Shown piece after piece: positions 17,476-25,330 of a DNA stretch of 64,000 bases. Location: assembly GCA_016214845.1 (NCBI GenBank), contig JACRMS010000016.1, forward strand, positions 84,488-148,487, written 5' to 3'. Position 1 is the stretch's first letter. Each line of letters opens with the position of its first letter. The position numbers and the translations under genes are program-made. This DNA is from Nitrospirota bacterium. GTDB lineage: Bacteria; Nitrospirota; Thermodesulfovibrionia; UBA6902. The notes beneath the pieces are model-generated. The model saw nothing but the letters and a program-made list of their open reading frames with translations, had not been told where the DNA came from and ran no database searches.

Positions 17476-17922
17476 GGGGCCCCCAATGTTTAATTGTTTA
17501 CACTTAAATTAAGTTCTATAAAATTATTAAAATTATAGTGCAAATAATATACCCGAACAAATAAATTATATTTATAATTTTATGCTCCTACAGGGACTTG
17601 GATAAAAAAGAGCATGTCATTTTATTTATCAATTTTAGACTTATTTTTTTGATGAAAATTAACAGTCATATTGGCAGCATTTTGTCAGTATGACAGTGAT
17701 AAAACCGCACGCAAATTAATGCCTGCGCCGGTTTATTTATGAATTTTTGGAGTAAGCCATGGTTCAAAGACATCTTGAACCGTAATGCGTGATGCGTAAA
17801 GTGTAATGGGTTGAAATGAATAACTCATTACGACTGGGTAAAGGATTCAAGGGTTAGAGGGGGGATTCGGTGGGAAACCCCTTGAACCCTTACCAGTTTG
17901 ATTTTTTCCGTGCTACCGCACA
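17476..17922. other. AT-rich intergenic region downstream of napD
   Basis: About 450 bp without a gene. The first 230 bp are very AT-rich. Three inverted structures follow: a hairpin with AAACCG/CGGTTT arms at 17702-17735, a perfect 7-bp stem (GGTTCAA/TTGAACC) at 17761-17781, and an imperfect pair (TTCAAGGG/CCCTTGAA) at 17845-17887 that faces the 3-prime end of napD. None has a clear T tract. An 8-codon frame with a GGAG site (ATG at 17759) runs through the second hairpin; I do not call it a gene. Confidence 0.5.
17781..17832. repeat. CGTAATGCGT / ACTCATTACG inverted-arm repeat (family F, copy 1)
   Basis: Left arm CGTAATGCGTGATGCGTAAA and right arm TAACTCATTACG enclose a short spacer. A longer relative with the same words lies at 53371-53443. 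Confidence 0.65.
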
Positions 17923-18195
17923 TCAACTCCCGGATCTATTGATCTTGCCAAGCGCATCCCTTAGCTCATCTTCACAGTATGAATATACCAGATTTGCATT
18001 CAGCACAAACGGAATGTTCTGGATACGCTTCATATTTTCCATTTGATCATAGATGCTCTTGCCTTCGATCGTTACGATAATCTTCCCCTGAGCGTCGTAA
18101 AAGTGCACCTCGCAGAAGTCAATCGCATCAATTTCTGCTATTACTCTTTCAGTATGTACAGGAGCTGTCCTCACAACAATACTCGATACATTCAT
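17923..18195 (-). CDS. napD: Nitrate reductase chaperone NapD
   Basis: A 90-residue protein of the NapD family. It has a beta-alpha-beta ferredoxin-like fold pattern: MNVSSIVVRTAPVHTERVIAEI, then DFCEVHFYDAQGKIIVTIEG, then YDQMENMKRIQNIPFVLNANLVYSYCE. NapD binds the Tat signal peptide of NapA in the cytoplasm and holds export until the molybdenum cofactor is inserted. It is the last gene of the operon, separated from napB by 154 bp that contain a dispersed repeat. A GGGAG site precedes the ATG. Confidence 0.88.
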   Translation of the reverse strand: MNVSSIVVRTAPVHTERVIAEIDAIDFCEVHFYDAQGKIIVTIEGKSIYDQMENMKRIQNIPFVLNANLVYSYCEDELRDALGKINRSGS

Positions 18196-18229
18196 GTCTT
18201 ACTCCCTGTTTATTTTTATAAGGTTTGAT

Positions 18230-18326
18230 GTCATTCACGCAAGCGAAGCGCGTCGGGGATCCTGCTTCAAGAAGATTCCGGACATTCATCCTTCGCAGTG
18301 CTATGGAGAACGGAAGCCGGAATGAC
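18230..18326. repeat. GTCATTC...GAATGAC inverted-arm repeat (family H, copy 2)
   Basis: Outer arms GTCATTC and GAATGAC bracket about 80 bp with internal GC-rich words (CTTCGCAGTGCTATGGAGAA). This is the long form of the family H repeat and fills most of the napB-napD gap. Confidence 0.6.
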
Positions 18327-18349
18327 AGATAAGTATCTTTCAACTTCAT

Positions 18350-18898
18350 CTATTCCGCCTTAACGCCTTCATTCAGGGTGTCCAATAAATTGGACCTGTA
18401 TTTGCCTTTCTTGCTCCTGAACTCGCTCTTGAAAAGGTTCTTCACCGGGGGCGTTATAGTCGTCTGTATGGCATGACACTGCATGCAGTTGTAGCGTTTG
18501 CCGTCGAGATTGCCTGCGAGGTCTTTCCCCGTGTCAAGATCGAAAAAGTGTGATTGAGGTATCGCGGTTGCCCCCGTGGCTGACACGGCATCAGGCATAT
18601 GGCAGCCCATGCACATGTTGTCGGTCCGAGCTATCGGCAGCATTCCAGTTATGTCGTGTGAGATAAGAGGAGGGCTGTTCTCAAATGACCTCTCGAATTT
18701 CTTCCCTGTTCCCGGTTCTTTTGTAATAGGCGCTCCACGGGCCGGAAGCTCCTTGCTTTCATCATAAAGTGTCTCTTTCCTCAAGCCGAGCTCCTCCTCT
18801 GTAAATGCCTTCCCGGTCTGCGCATATACAAGGGCCGCCCATAATAAAACAATTGCGGTCAGGGCGACCGTCAGCACTATGTAGATTTTTCTTGACAT
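18350..18898 (-). CDS. napB: Periplasmic nitrate reductase cytochrome subunit NapB
   Basis: A 182-residue protein with a cleavable signal peptide (IYIVLTVALTAIVLLWAALVYA) and two CXXCH heme c motifs, CMGCH and CMQCH, near residues 102 and 145. The conserved NapB features are present: GA-PI near the first third, PP-I-H-I, and histidines upstream of the heme sites (SHDI, SHFFD) as axial ligands. NapB carries electrons to NapA in the periplasm. The start is fixed by a very strong GGAGGAGG site before ATG 18898; the open frame extends 35 codons further but lacks support. The gene follows napH by 23 bp. Confidence 0.92.
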   Translation of the reverse strand: MSRKIYIVLTVALTAIVLLWAALVYAQTGKAFTEEELGLRKETLYDESKELPARGAPITKEPGTGKKFERSFENSPPLISHDITGMLPIARTDNMCMGCHMPDAVSATGATAIPQSHFFDLDTGKDLAGNLDGKRYNCMQCHAIQTTITPPVKNLFKSEFRSKKGKYRSNLLDTLNEGVKAE

Positions 18899-18921
18899 GG
18901 ATACCTCCTCCTTCATTCTCA

Positions 18922-19719
18922 TTAATATTTTTTTGAATATATATTGCCGAACTGTACGGCATTGTCCTTGCAAACCTCTACGCACCTTCCGCAGTTTATG
19001 CATTCACCTGAAAGGACCGCGCCGCTCTGTTTGCCGACCATGTGCAGGACCTGGCGTTCAGGACAGATGTCCAGGCATTTCATACACAACGTGCATTTGT
19101 CTTTATCGTAGCAAATCCTCAAAAAACCGAACCTGCCTGTCAGGGCGTAAAAGCCGCCTAATGGGCAGACATGTCCGCAGAAGCCGTTCTTTACCGCAAA
19201 GAGATCAAACAGGAATACAATTAGCATAAAGCTCCATCCAAAGCCCATTCCGTAAATTATCCCCCTGTGCAGCGCGCCTATCGGGCTTACCCATTCAAAG
19301 GCGGCTACGCCGAGAACAGCGGAAAGTATCAGCGACAATCCGGTCATCCAATACCGCGTTTGTCTTTTGATCTCCCATGATTTCCATTGTTCGTCAAACT
19401 TAAACAGCCTTCTTAATTTATTAGCTAAGTCACTCAACATGTTTACGGGACAGACCCAGCCGCAAAAGAGCCTGCCGCCGGTTAAGGCATAGAAGAGAAA
19501 AATTATTACTGCCCCGATAATTGCATCTTTAGCAAGCGCGGCCCCGGCGAATGAATTCTGCAGGACCGCAAAAGGGTCAGACAGCGGAATTGCATTAAGC
19601 GCCCTGGCGGAACTCAGATCGCCTCTTAAGACCTTCCAGTCAAACGCATTGCCCGCAAAAAAGAGGAATAGTATTCCGACCTGCGAGAACCTTCGTGCTA
19701 TGAGATATTTATGTTTCAT
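18922..19719 (-). CDS. napH: Quinol dehydrogenase membrane subunit NapH
   Basis: A 265-residue inner-membrane protein with four predicted helices and the NapH cysteine motifs CGWVCPVNML and CGHVCPLGG in membrane-proximal loops. It ends with two ferredoxin-type [4Fe-4S] motifs, CTLCMKCLDICPE and CINCGRCVEVCKD. With NapG it oxidises menaquinol and passes electrons to NapB/NapA. There is no napC in this cluster, so NapGH is the likely sole quinol route, as in epsilonproteobacterial nap operons. Length and layout match the family. Confidence 0.92.
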   Translation of the reverse strand: MKHKYLIARRFSQVGILFLFFAGNAFDWKVLRGDLSSARALNAIPLSDPFAVLQNSFAGAALAKDAIIGAVIIFLFYALTGGRLFCGWVCPVNMLSDLANKLRRLFKFDEQWKSWEIKRQTRYWMTGLSLILSAVLGVAAFEWVSPIGALHRGIIYGMGFGWSFMLIVFLFDLFAVKNGFCGHVCPLGGFYALTGRFGFLRICYDKDKCTLCMKCLDICPERQVLHMVGKQSGAVLSGECINCGRCVEVCKDNAVQFGNIYSKKY

Positions 19720-19740
19720 AGTTTTTTTTAGTTGTTAGTC

Positions 19741-19774
19741 AAAAACCAATCCCTAACCCCTAATCCCCAATCCC
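19741..19774. repeat. CCCTAACCCCTAATCCCC repeat (family I, copy 1)
   Basis: Pyrimidine-rich reiterations of the words CCCTAACCCC and AATCCCC fill the napG-napH gap. Similar copies lie at 55421-55449 (inside holB) and 59877-59935. Confidence 0.65.
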
Positions 19775-19779
19775 TTTTT

Positions 19780-20565
19780 TCAAAACTCCTCATTCAGATA
19801 ATCCTCCGGCTTTTTACTGCTCCGTGGGGTCTGCGTTGTAACGTCCTCAGTAACATCTTTCAAACGCTCTTCATCGCGTTTGTCCCAGCCTTTCGAGTAT
19901 CTCAAACTTGACTCTCCCATTGCTATCTCTCGCGGAAGGACGAAGATAGACGCCTTTTGAGTGACACATGCCTTTTCACAAAGCCCGCACCCCGTGCATG
20001 CGCTGCTGTGAACAACAGGGGCCAGTATTGCATGTTTTCCTGTCCTCTCATTTCTTGTGTAATCAACTGTAATGGCTTTATCAATGAGGGGACACGTCCG
20101 GTAGCAGGCGTCGCACTGGATCCCGAAATAGGCGATACATGTTTCCCTGTCAATTACCGCAAGCCCCATCTTTGCCAGATTAATATTCAGTCTCATTTCT
20201 CCGCCTTCGTCCTTTTCACTGACAAGGGATTTATCAAGCGCGCCTGTAGGACAGGCCGGTATGCACGGGATGTCCTTGCACATGCGGCATGGAGCTGTCC
20301 TTGGGGTGAAGTAAGGAGTTCCAATCGGCTTATGGTCTCCCGGTTTGGCGAGCGCAAGAGCATCATAGGGACATGCCTCAACGCACATGCCGCATTTTAT
20401 GCAGGAGGCGAGAAACTCTTTTTCGCGCAGCGCTCCGGGCGGCCTCAATATTAAAGGAGCTGATTTGCCTTCTTCAATAAACCCGGCCCACCCAAGTCCT
20501 CCAGCGGTTGCAAGGCCGAGGCTTTTGATACTGTTAAGTAGAAATTTTCTTCTTTCAGGCATCAT
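19780..20565 (-). CDS. napG: Periplasmic ferredoxin-type protein NapG
   Basis: A 261-residue protein with a Tat signal peptide (ERRKFLLNSIKSLGLATAGG) and four [4Fe-4S] sites in the mature part. The cysteine motifs are CIKCGMCVEACP, CRMCKDIPCIPACP, a C-D-A-C-Y-RTCP group and CTGCGLCEKACV. NapG sits on the periplasmic face and transfers electrons from NapH to the NapAB complex. The twin MM at the start makes 20562 and 20565 equally possible. A 29-bp palindrome separates it from napA. Confidence 0.92.
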   Translation of the reverse strand: MMPERRKFLLNSIKSLGLATAGGLGWAGFIEEGKSAPLILRPPGALREKEFLASCIKCGMCVEACPYDALALAKPGDHKPIGTPYFTPRTAPCRMCKDIPCIPACPTGALDKSLVSEKDEGGEMRLNINLAKMGLAVIDRETCIAYFGIQCDACYRTCPLIDKAITVDYTRNERTGKHAILAPVVHSSACTGCGLCEKACVTQKASIFVLPREIAMGESSLRYSKGWDKRDEERLKDVTEDVTTQTPRSSKKPEDYLNEEF

Positions 20566-20586
20566 GTCTCTCGTTGTGTTTTCACA

Positions 20587-20615
20587 GTAGGGGCGGGTTT
20601 CAAACCCGCCCCTAC
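20587..20615. repeat. GTAGGGGCG palindrome (family A, copy 2)
   Basis: A 29-bp palindrome running from GTAGGGGCGG to CCGCCCCTAC occupies the napA-napG gap. It would form a stable hairpin in the operon transcript just after the napA stop. Confidence 0.85.
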
Positions 20616-20619
20616 GTTC

Positions 20620-23391
20620 TCATGCCTTGTAGATTTTCACCGCGCATTTTTTATAATCCGTCTCTTTGGAGATTGGGCAGGTAGCGTCGAGCGTTACCTT
20701 GTTTATCAGGACGTGCTCATCAAACCACGGGACAAAGATCAAACCCGTCGGCGGGTTATTGCGTCCCCTTGTATCAACGTGCGCCTTGACCTTTCCCCTC
20801 CTTGATTCTATCCAGATGAGGTCGCCGTCTTTGACTTCATATGACTTAGCGTCTTTCGGGTTCATGAAACAGACCGCCTCAGGCACTGCGCGGTATAATT
20901 CAGGCACGCGCATTGTCATTGTCCCGCTGTGCCAGTGTTCAAGCACTCTTCCGGTAGAAAGCCACAACGGATATTCGTTATTCGGTATCTCGGCGGGTTC
21001 AATGTAGTGTCTCAGGAATATCTTCGCCTTGTTTGGAAGCTTGACCTTCTCAGTGCCCTTTGGACCCATGAGGTCACCGGACGGAAGTTCCTTGAACGCC
21101 TTTCCGTAGAAGGCGAATTGCCCGCGGTTCTCCGCTTTGGCGTACGGGTCATACTCCGCGTTGAATCTCCAGAGCGTCTCTTTACCGTCAACCACAGGCC
21201 ATCTCAATCCCCGCACATTGAGATATGTGTCAAAGTCCGCGAGGTCATGCCCGTGCCCGAGGCCGAATTTCCTGTATTCCTCCCAGAGATATTTCTGGAG
21301 GAAGAAGCCGTAACCTTTAAAGCCCTCGACCTTTCTCTTGTCGCCTGCGGCTTCCGAATTCAGAAACCCTTTGCCCACAGGGTCAGGCCATTTAAATGTC
21401 TTCGCGTCACTGTTTGCAAACAGCACATCAAAGAGTGTGTCGGTCTCTTTATATCCCATGGCCTTTGCCTTTTCCATAACATTCGGGATGGTGACCTCAG
21501 GTGAGATTTTAAACTCCTTCCACACTTCAGCCAATGTGAACATCTTTGAGAACTCAACCATCTGCCACGTGTCGGACATCGCATGGCCGACAGGCGTGAC
21601 CTGTTGACGCCAGTGTTGTGTTCTTCTTTCGGCATTGCCGTACGCGCCCCATTTCTCAAATATCATCGCGCTCGGCAAGATCAGGTCCGCTACCTTCGCG
21701 GAGATCCCCGGATACGCCTCCGACACAACGATGAAGTTGTCCATCTCCCTTGCCGCGGTTATCCAGTGATTTACATTGGCGGTGTTCTGCCACGGGTTGT
21801 TTACCTGGACCCATACCCACTTTATCTTTCCGTCTTCAAGATCTCTCATGATCTTTACATAGTGCGAACCCGGCACGGGATTCAAAGTGCCCTCGGGCAG
21901 CTTCCATATTTTTTCCGTGACCTCCCGGTGCTTTGGATTTGCGACAACCATGTCCGCGGGAAGCCTGTGTGAAAAGGTGCCGACCTCTCTCGCGGTGCCG
22001 CAGGCGCTGGGCTGTCCTGTCAGGCTGAACGCGCCGTTGCCCGGCATGGACTGTTTGCCAAGAAGCAGATGCACCGTGTAAGCCTGTTCGTTGACCCAGG
22101 TGCCGCGCACGTGCTGGTTAAATCCCATGGTCCAGAAACTGACGACCTTTCTGTCCTTAGCAGCGTAAAGGTCTACGAGCGTAACGAGTTTCTTTTTGAA
22201 CTCCTCAAGAGGCTCATCAGCGTCTCCCTTTGCAAGCTCCGCCACAAAATCCAGCGTGTACGGCTCAAGCCCCTTTTTGAAATCATCAAAGCTTATCAGC
22301 CAGTGATTGTCCGGCGTCTTGGCGTTCTTCATTTCCATCTTCTGCCCCTCCTGGATGCCGAGGGAGCTCATGGCCTGCGCCTCTTCTTTCGTGATTATTT
22401 TGAACGCCTCCATGCCCGCGGTATCAAGCTCGCCGGGTTTGTATTTAGCATGAGTTACTTGGGGGCGCAGTCCGTACCCGATGTCTACGGGGCCGGTTGC
22501 GAACACGCAGTTGTTGTCAACGAAATTCCGGTCAATCGCGTCAGGACGGTTATAAACGATCTCACGCGTAATGTAATTTAGTATTGCAAGATCAGTGTTG
22601 GGTTTAATTATGATCTCCACGTCCGAGATGCTGGAGCACCTGTTTGCGAAGGTAGAAATATTTACGATCTTTACCCAATCGGGTTTGCTCAGTTTTCTAT
22701 CGGTCACTTTTGACCAGAGCACAGGGTGCATCTCAGCCATGTTCGCGCCCCATAGAATGATTGAATCCGCATAATGCATATCGTCATAATTCCCGGCCGG
22801 CTCATCAATGCCGAAGGTCTGCATGAATGCCGCGACAGCGCTCGCCATGCAGTGTCTCGCGTTCGGGTCAATATTGTTGCTCCTGAATCCACCCTTCATT
22901 AATTTAACAGCAGCGATCCCCTCCATGATCGTATACTGTCCCGAACCGAAGACCGCTACTCCGGTGGGACCGAGCTCGGTGTAAGATTTTTTGAATTGCT
23001 TTGACATTTCCTCAAAGGCCCTTTTCCATGTGACCGGTTTGAATTTCCCCTTCTTGTCGAACTCGCCTTTTTCATTTACTCTCAAAAGGGGTTCGGTAAG
23101 ACGGTCCGCGCCGTACATGATCTTTGCGTTGAAATAACCCTTGATGCAGTTAAGCCCCATGTTTACAGGCGCGGCAGGGTCTCCCTTGACTGCGACGATC
23201 ATGTCGTTCTTTGTCGCGACCATGATGCCGCACCCCGTACCGCAGAACCTGCATACGGCCTTGTCCCATTTCCATCCTGCCTGCGTCTCTTTCGCAGCAG
23301 CTAATAATTCATCCGGCACGGCCATTCCGATGGCCGTTGCAGCGCTTACCGCCGCAGTGGTCTTTAGAAAATCTCTCCTTGACACCAACAT
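20620..23391 (-). CDS. napA: Periplasmic nitrate reductase catalytic subunit NapA
   Basis: A 923-residue molybdenum enzyme. It has a Tat signal ([19 protein letters not shown]) and an N-terminal [4Fe-4S] site with C47, C50, C54 and C82 (CRFCGTGC ... LNCIKGY). The Mo-coordinating cysteine is C181 in the diagnostic NapA block [12 protein letters not shown]. The remaining domains bind bis-MGD; a C-terminal beta-barrel closes the protein. It reduces nitrate to nitrite in the periplasm. At 923 residues it is longer than the ~830-residue proteobacterial form and close in size to the ~924-residue epsilonproteobacterial NapA. A strong GGAGG site precedes ATG 23391. Confidence 0.96.
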   Translation of the reverse strand: MLVSRRDFLKTTAAVSAATAIGMAVPDELLAAAKETQAGWKWDKAVCRFCGTGCGIMVATKNDMIVAVKGDPAAPVNMGLNCIKGYFNAKIMYGADRLTEPLLRVNEKGEFDKKGKFKPVTWKRAFEEMSKQFKKSYTELGPTGVAVFGSGQYTIMEGIAAVKLMKGGFRSNNIDPNARHCMASAVAAFMQTFGIDEPAGNYDDMHYADSIILWGANMAEMHPVLWSKVTDRKLSKPDWVKIVNISTFANRCSSISDVEIIIKPNTDLAILNYITREIVYNRPDAIDRNFVDNNCVFATGPVDIGYGLRPQVTHAKYKPGELDTAGMEAFKIITKEEAQAMSSLGIQEGQKMEMKNAKTPDNHWLISFDDFKKGLEPYTLDFVAELAKGDADEPLEEFKKKLVTLVDLYAAKDRKVVSFWTMGFNQHVRGTWVNEQAYTVHLLLGKQSMPGNGAFSLTGQPSACGTAREVGTFSHRLPADMVVANPKHREVTEKIWKLPEGTLNPVPGSHYVKIMRDLEDGKIKWVWVQVNNPWQNTANVNHWITAAREMDNFIVVSEAYPGISAKVADLILPSAMIFEKWGAYGNAERRTQHWRQQVTPVGHAMSDTWQMVEFSKMFTLAEVWKEFKISPEVTIPNVMEKAKAMGYKETDTLFDVLFANSDAKTFKWPDPVGKGFLNSEAAGDKRKVEGFKGYGFFLQKYLWEEYRKFGLGHGHDLADFDTYLNVRGLRWPVVDGKETLWRFNAEYDPYAKAENRGQFAFYGKAFKELPSGDLMGPKGTEKVKLPNKAKIFLRHYIEPAEIPNNEYPLWLSTGRVLEHWHSGTMTMRVPELYRAVPEAVCFMNPKDAKSYEVKDGDLIWIESRRGKVKAHVDTRGRNNPPTGLIFVPWFDEHVLINKVTLDATCPISKETDYKKCAVKIYKA

Positions 23392-23429
23392 GGTGGCCTC
23401 CTAACCCGGCGATGCCGGAATAAATTTTT

Positions 23430-23503
23430 TTACCACAGAGGGCACAGAGGACAGAGGAAATGATGGAAAAAGAACTCCGTGCCTCAGTGCGCTCTGTGGT
23501 TAA
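23430..23503. repeat. CCACAGAGGGCACAGAGG inverted-arm repeat (family D, copy 2)
   Basis: Arms TACCACAGAGGGCACAGAGG and CTCAGTGCGCTCTGTGGTTA face each other across about 30 bp. The element fills the gap between the hao-like gene and napA. Confidence 0.75.
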
Positions 23504-23511
23504 TTTTTAAA

Positions 23512-24972
23512 CTACTTGTAGCGTTCCTGAAATTCCTTGACGCGTTTCGCGCGGTCGGCTTTGGCAGCCGGGTCCTCTTTGCCGATAGCCCAGTTATGAT
23601 TCGGGGTATTCATAACTTCAGTAAGCATCGCCTCAAGCTCACCCGCGAACTTCTGCGCGTTTGCATCTTTGCTGGTCTTGCCCATTTCTATGACTTCCTT
23701 TAATTCAGGAACATATGAGCCGTACCAGTTCCTTGCAAGGTCGTAATTGCCGTGCCACTGCGTGTAGTCCGGAGCCATCATCGAAGCTGCATGACGCACA
23801 CGGCGGCCTTCATGATGCCAGAGCTCAAACCAGGTGTAGTCGATCTTCTGGGCGAATGCCGCATACTCACTGCCCTTGACAGCCTTCAGCACGTCAGTTG
23901 CCTTCTTGAAAAGCTTCTCGCCGGGCTTGGCCCATTTGTCGCTGTAAAGGTCAAGCTGGGCCTCGTATTGGATATAGAACGCCTTGACGAAGTTTACGTT
24001 ATGGCATGACGCGCACACTTTTTCCATGTTCGCCTTGCGCATATCACCCGTGATAGCGGCTGAGGGAAGATTCCACGCCTTGTCGGTTTCATGGGCCTGC
24101 TTTAACTGCGGCGGACGGTTGTTCCATTTAATGCGCAGCCCGACGTTGTGTGTGACCGGCATGTCACTGGTTGCCGACATATGGCAGGTTGCGCATGTAG
24201 GGGCCGCGGAATAATCCTCGCCCGAGATCCATTTGGCGGATTCGAGGTTCATCCTCTCCTTGTTAGCGTAATAATTGATGCCGTGCTTTGATTCCTGGTA
24301 GATTTCTATCTGCGGATGGTCGGGGCCCATGTGGCATCTGCCGCAGTTTTCAGGCTGGCGCGCCTGCGCCACTGAAAATTCATGACGCTGGTGGCATGCC
24401 GTGCAGCTGCCCTCAGAGCCGTCAGGATTTACACGTCCCATGCCTGTGTTGGGCCACACAGCCGGGTCCGGCTTTCCGTTCTTGTTGATCTTTACAACAG
24501 AGCCGTGGCACTGCCAGCAGCCGTTTACAGCCGCCGCTGAAATGCCTTCAGGAAACGCCTCTGTCTTCATGCCCCGGTTGCCTTCAGCGACTTCGGCAAG
24601 CGTGTTGTCCAGGGAACCCATGATACGGCCTGCCTTTGAGTGATGCGAATTCTCAAATTCGTCCACTTCCCTTTCATGGCATTTGGAGCAGTCCTTTGGC
24701 GACACGATAACTGAAATCAATTTACCTTCATGCTCGAAGGCATCCACGTCTCCTTTTTGCGCCTCATGGCATTCAAAGCAACCCACATTGGCGCGATAAT
24801 GTTTGCTCCTGCCCCACTCCTGATAAATATTGACCGTGGTCTGGGTGTGGCAGGTTACACATTCCTGGCTGGCTTTAGAGAGTTCTTTTGGTATATTGAT
24901 CCTTGTCTCGGCGAATACGCTTGTTGTCCAGATGAGCATGATACCTATTAATAACTTAACTATTTTTGACAT
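23512..24972 (-). CDS. Octaheme cytochrome c, hydroxylamine oxidoreductase-like
   Basis: A 486-residue periplasmic protein with a signal peptide (residues 1-21) and eight CXXCH sites starting at C38, C65, C95, C152, C190, C210, C260 and C320. The eight-heme pattern and the C-terminal helical segment RVRHAASMMAPDYTQWHG (391-408) match the HAO family. No C-terminal membrane helix is present, so it should be soluble. HAO-family enzymes oxidise hydroxylamine or hydrazine, or run in reverse to reduce nitrite to hydroxylamine (epsilon-type Hao). Placement first in a nap operon favours the reductive role; Y403 should be tested as the heme-crosslinking tyrosine. A GGGAGGG site precedes the ATG. Confidence 0.85.
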   Translation of the reverse strand: MSKIVKLLIGIMLIWTTSVFAETRINIPKELSKASQECVTCHTQTTVNIYQEWGRSKHYRANVGCFECHEAQKGDVDAFEHEGKLISVIVSPKDCSKCHEREVDEFENSHHSKAGRIMGSLDNTLAEVAEGNRGMKTEAFPEGISAAAVNGCWQCHGSVVKINKNGKPDPAVWPNTGMGRVNPDGSEGSCTACHQRHEFSVAQARQPENCGRCHMGPDHPQIEIYQESKHGINYYANKERMNLESAKWISGEDYSAAPTCATCHMSATSDMPVTHNVGLRIKWNNRPPQLKQAHETDKAWNLPSAAITGDMRKANMEKVCASCHNVNFVKAFYIQYEAQLDLYSDKWAKPGEKLFKKATDVLKAVKGSEYAAFAQKIDYTWFELWHHEGRRVRHAASMMAPDYTQWHGNYDLARNWYGSYVPELKEVIEMGKTSKDANAQKFAGELEAMLTEVMNTPNHNWAIGKEDPAAKADRAKRVKEFQERYK

Positions 24973-25085
24973 CTTACCCTCCCAAGTATTTGTCCGCCCC
25001 TGAATCTGAAAAATTCAGGCGCAATGTTTGTAAGTTAATTGAATTAATAAACTAAGACTTGATCACCCCCTTTTTTCAGTTCCGG

Positions 25086-25120
25086 GACAAGAGGGCACTC
25101 AACCTGTTCCTCCTCTTGTC
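25086..25120 (-). promoter_or_regulatory. Leader hairpin candidate of the hao-nap operon
   Basis: A perfect 9-bp inverted repeat (GACAAGAGG and CCTCTTGTC) with a 17-base loop. If the promoter just upstream is right, this hairpin lies at or just after the transcription start. No T tract follows, so it is not a plain terminator. It could bind protein as DNA or stabilise the 5-prime end of the RNA. Confidence 0.4.
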
Positions 25121-25122
25121 TT

Positions 25123-25152
25123 CCATTAGCACAATGAATCCGTCGAGTCAAT
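25123..25152 (-). promoter_or_regulatory. Candidate promoter of the hao-nap operon
   Basis: Read on the minus strand, TTGACT (25152-25147) is separated by 17 bp from TAATGG (25128-25123), preceded by TG as in extended -10 promoters. The -35 is strong and the -10 weak, which fits an activated promoter. Predicted start near 25116, about 143 bases before the ATG. Confidence 0.35.
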
Positions 25153-25185
25153 ATTTATAACAGTTGCTTATTCCGCAATTTGTAT

Positions 25186-25200
25186 TTGCATCAATTGCAA
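25186..25200. promoter_or_regulatory. TTGCA-N5-TGCAA inverted repeat
   Basis: A perfect 5-bp inverted repeat with a 5-bp spacer, lying about 35 bp upstream of the candidate -35 box. It is a possible binding site for a dimeric regulator. The identity of that regulator is unknown. Confidence 0.35.
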
Positions 25201-25265
25201 TTTCAAATGGCCGTGCGGCGTCTTTAAATTTGCTGACTATCTGATTAAAGGTTAACAGGTAGTTT

Positions 25266-25303
25266 TGTAAATGTGATGTAAAAGTGTGTAAAGGATCTGT
25301 AAA
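25266..25303. promoter_or_regulatory. Four phased TGTAAA direct repeats
   Basis: TGTAAA occurs at 25266, 25277, 25287 and 25298, spacings 11, 10 and 11 bp, so all copies face the same side of the helix. OmpR/PhoB-family regulators bind such tandem half-sites as head-to-tail dimers. The gene ending 28 bp away encodes exactly this type of regulator. Two head-to-tail dimers would fit on the array. Confidence 0.6.
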
Positions 25304-25330
25304 TTTTGGAAGGTGTGATTCAGCAGGCTG

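Larger units (their letters stand above)
24973..25330 (-). promoter_or_regulatory. Control region between the response regulator and the hao-nap operon
   Basis: A 358-bp region without a gene, followed by the hao-like gene. On the minus strand, in order, it holds four direct TTTACA repeats (25303-25266), an inverted TTGCA pair (25200-25186), a candidate promoter (25152-25123), a 9-bp inverted repeat (25120-25086) and a good ribosome binding site. No full FNR palindrome (TTGAT-N4-ATCAA) was found. Confidence 0.6.

Noticed and set aside
17702-17781. Riboswitch candidate from two adjacent hairpins
   Set aside because: No known riboswitch core motif is visible and no gene follows on the plus strand within a plausible leader distance.
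17759-17785. 8-codon frame (MVQRHLEP) with a GGAG site
   Set aside because: Too short, overlaps a hairpin and a repeat; no evidence of a leader peptide role.
20929-22581. Several plus-strand open frames within napA (for example 20929-21504, 22069-22581)
   Set aside because: They are shadows of the napA coding strand with no homology-like motifs.
25040-25330. FNR/NarL binding sites upstream of hao
   Set aside because: No full TTGAT-N4-ATCAA palindrome and no paired NarL heptamers were found by eye.
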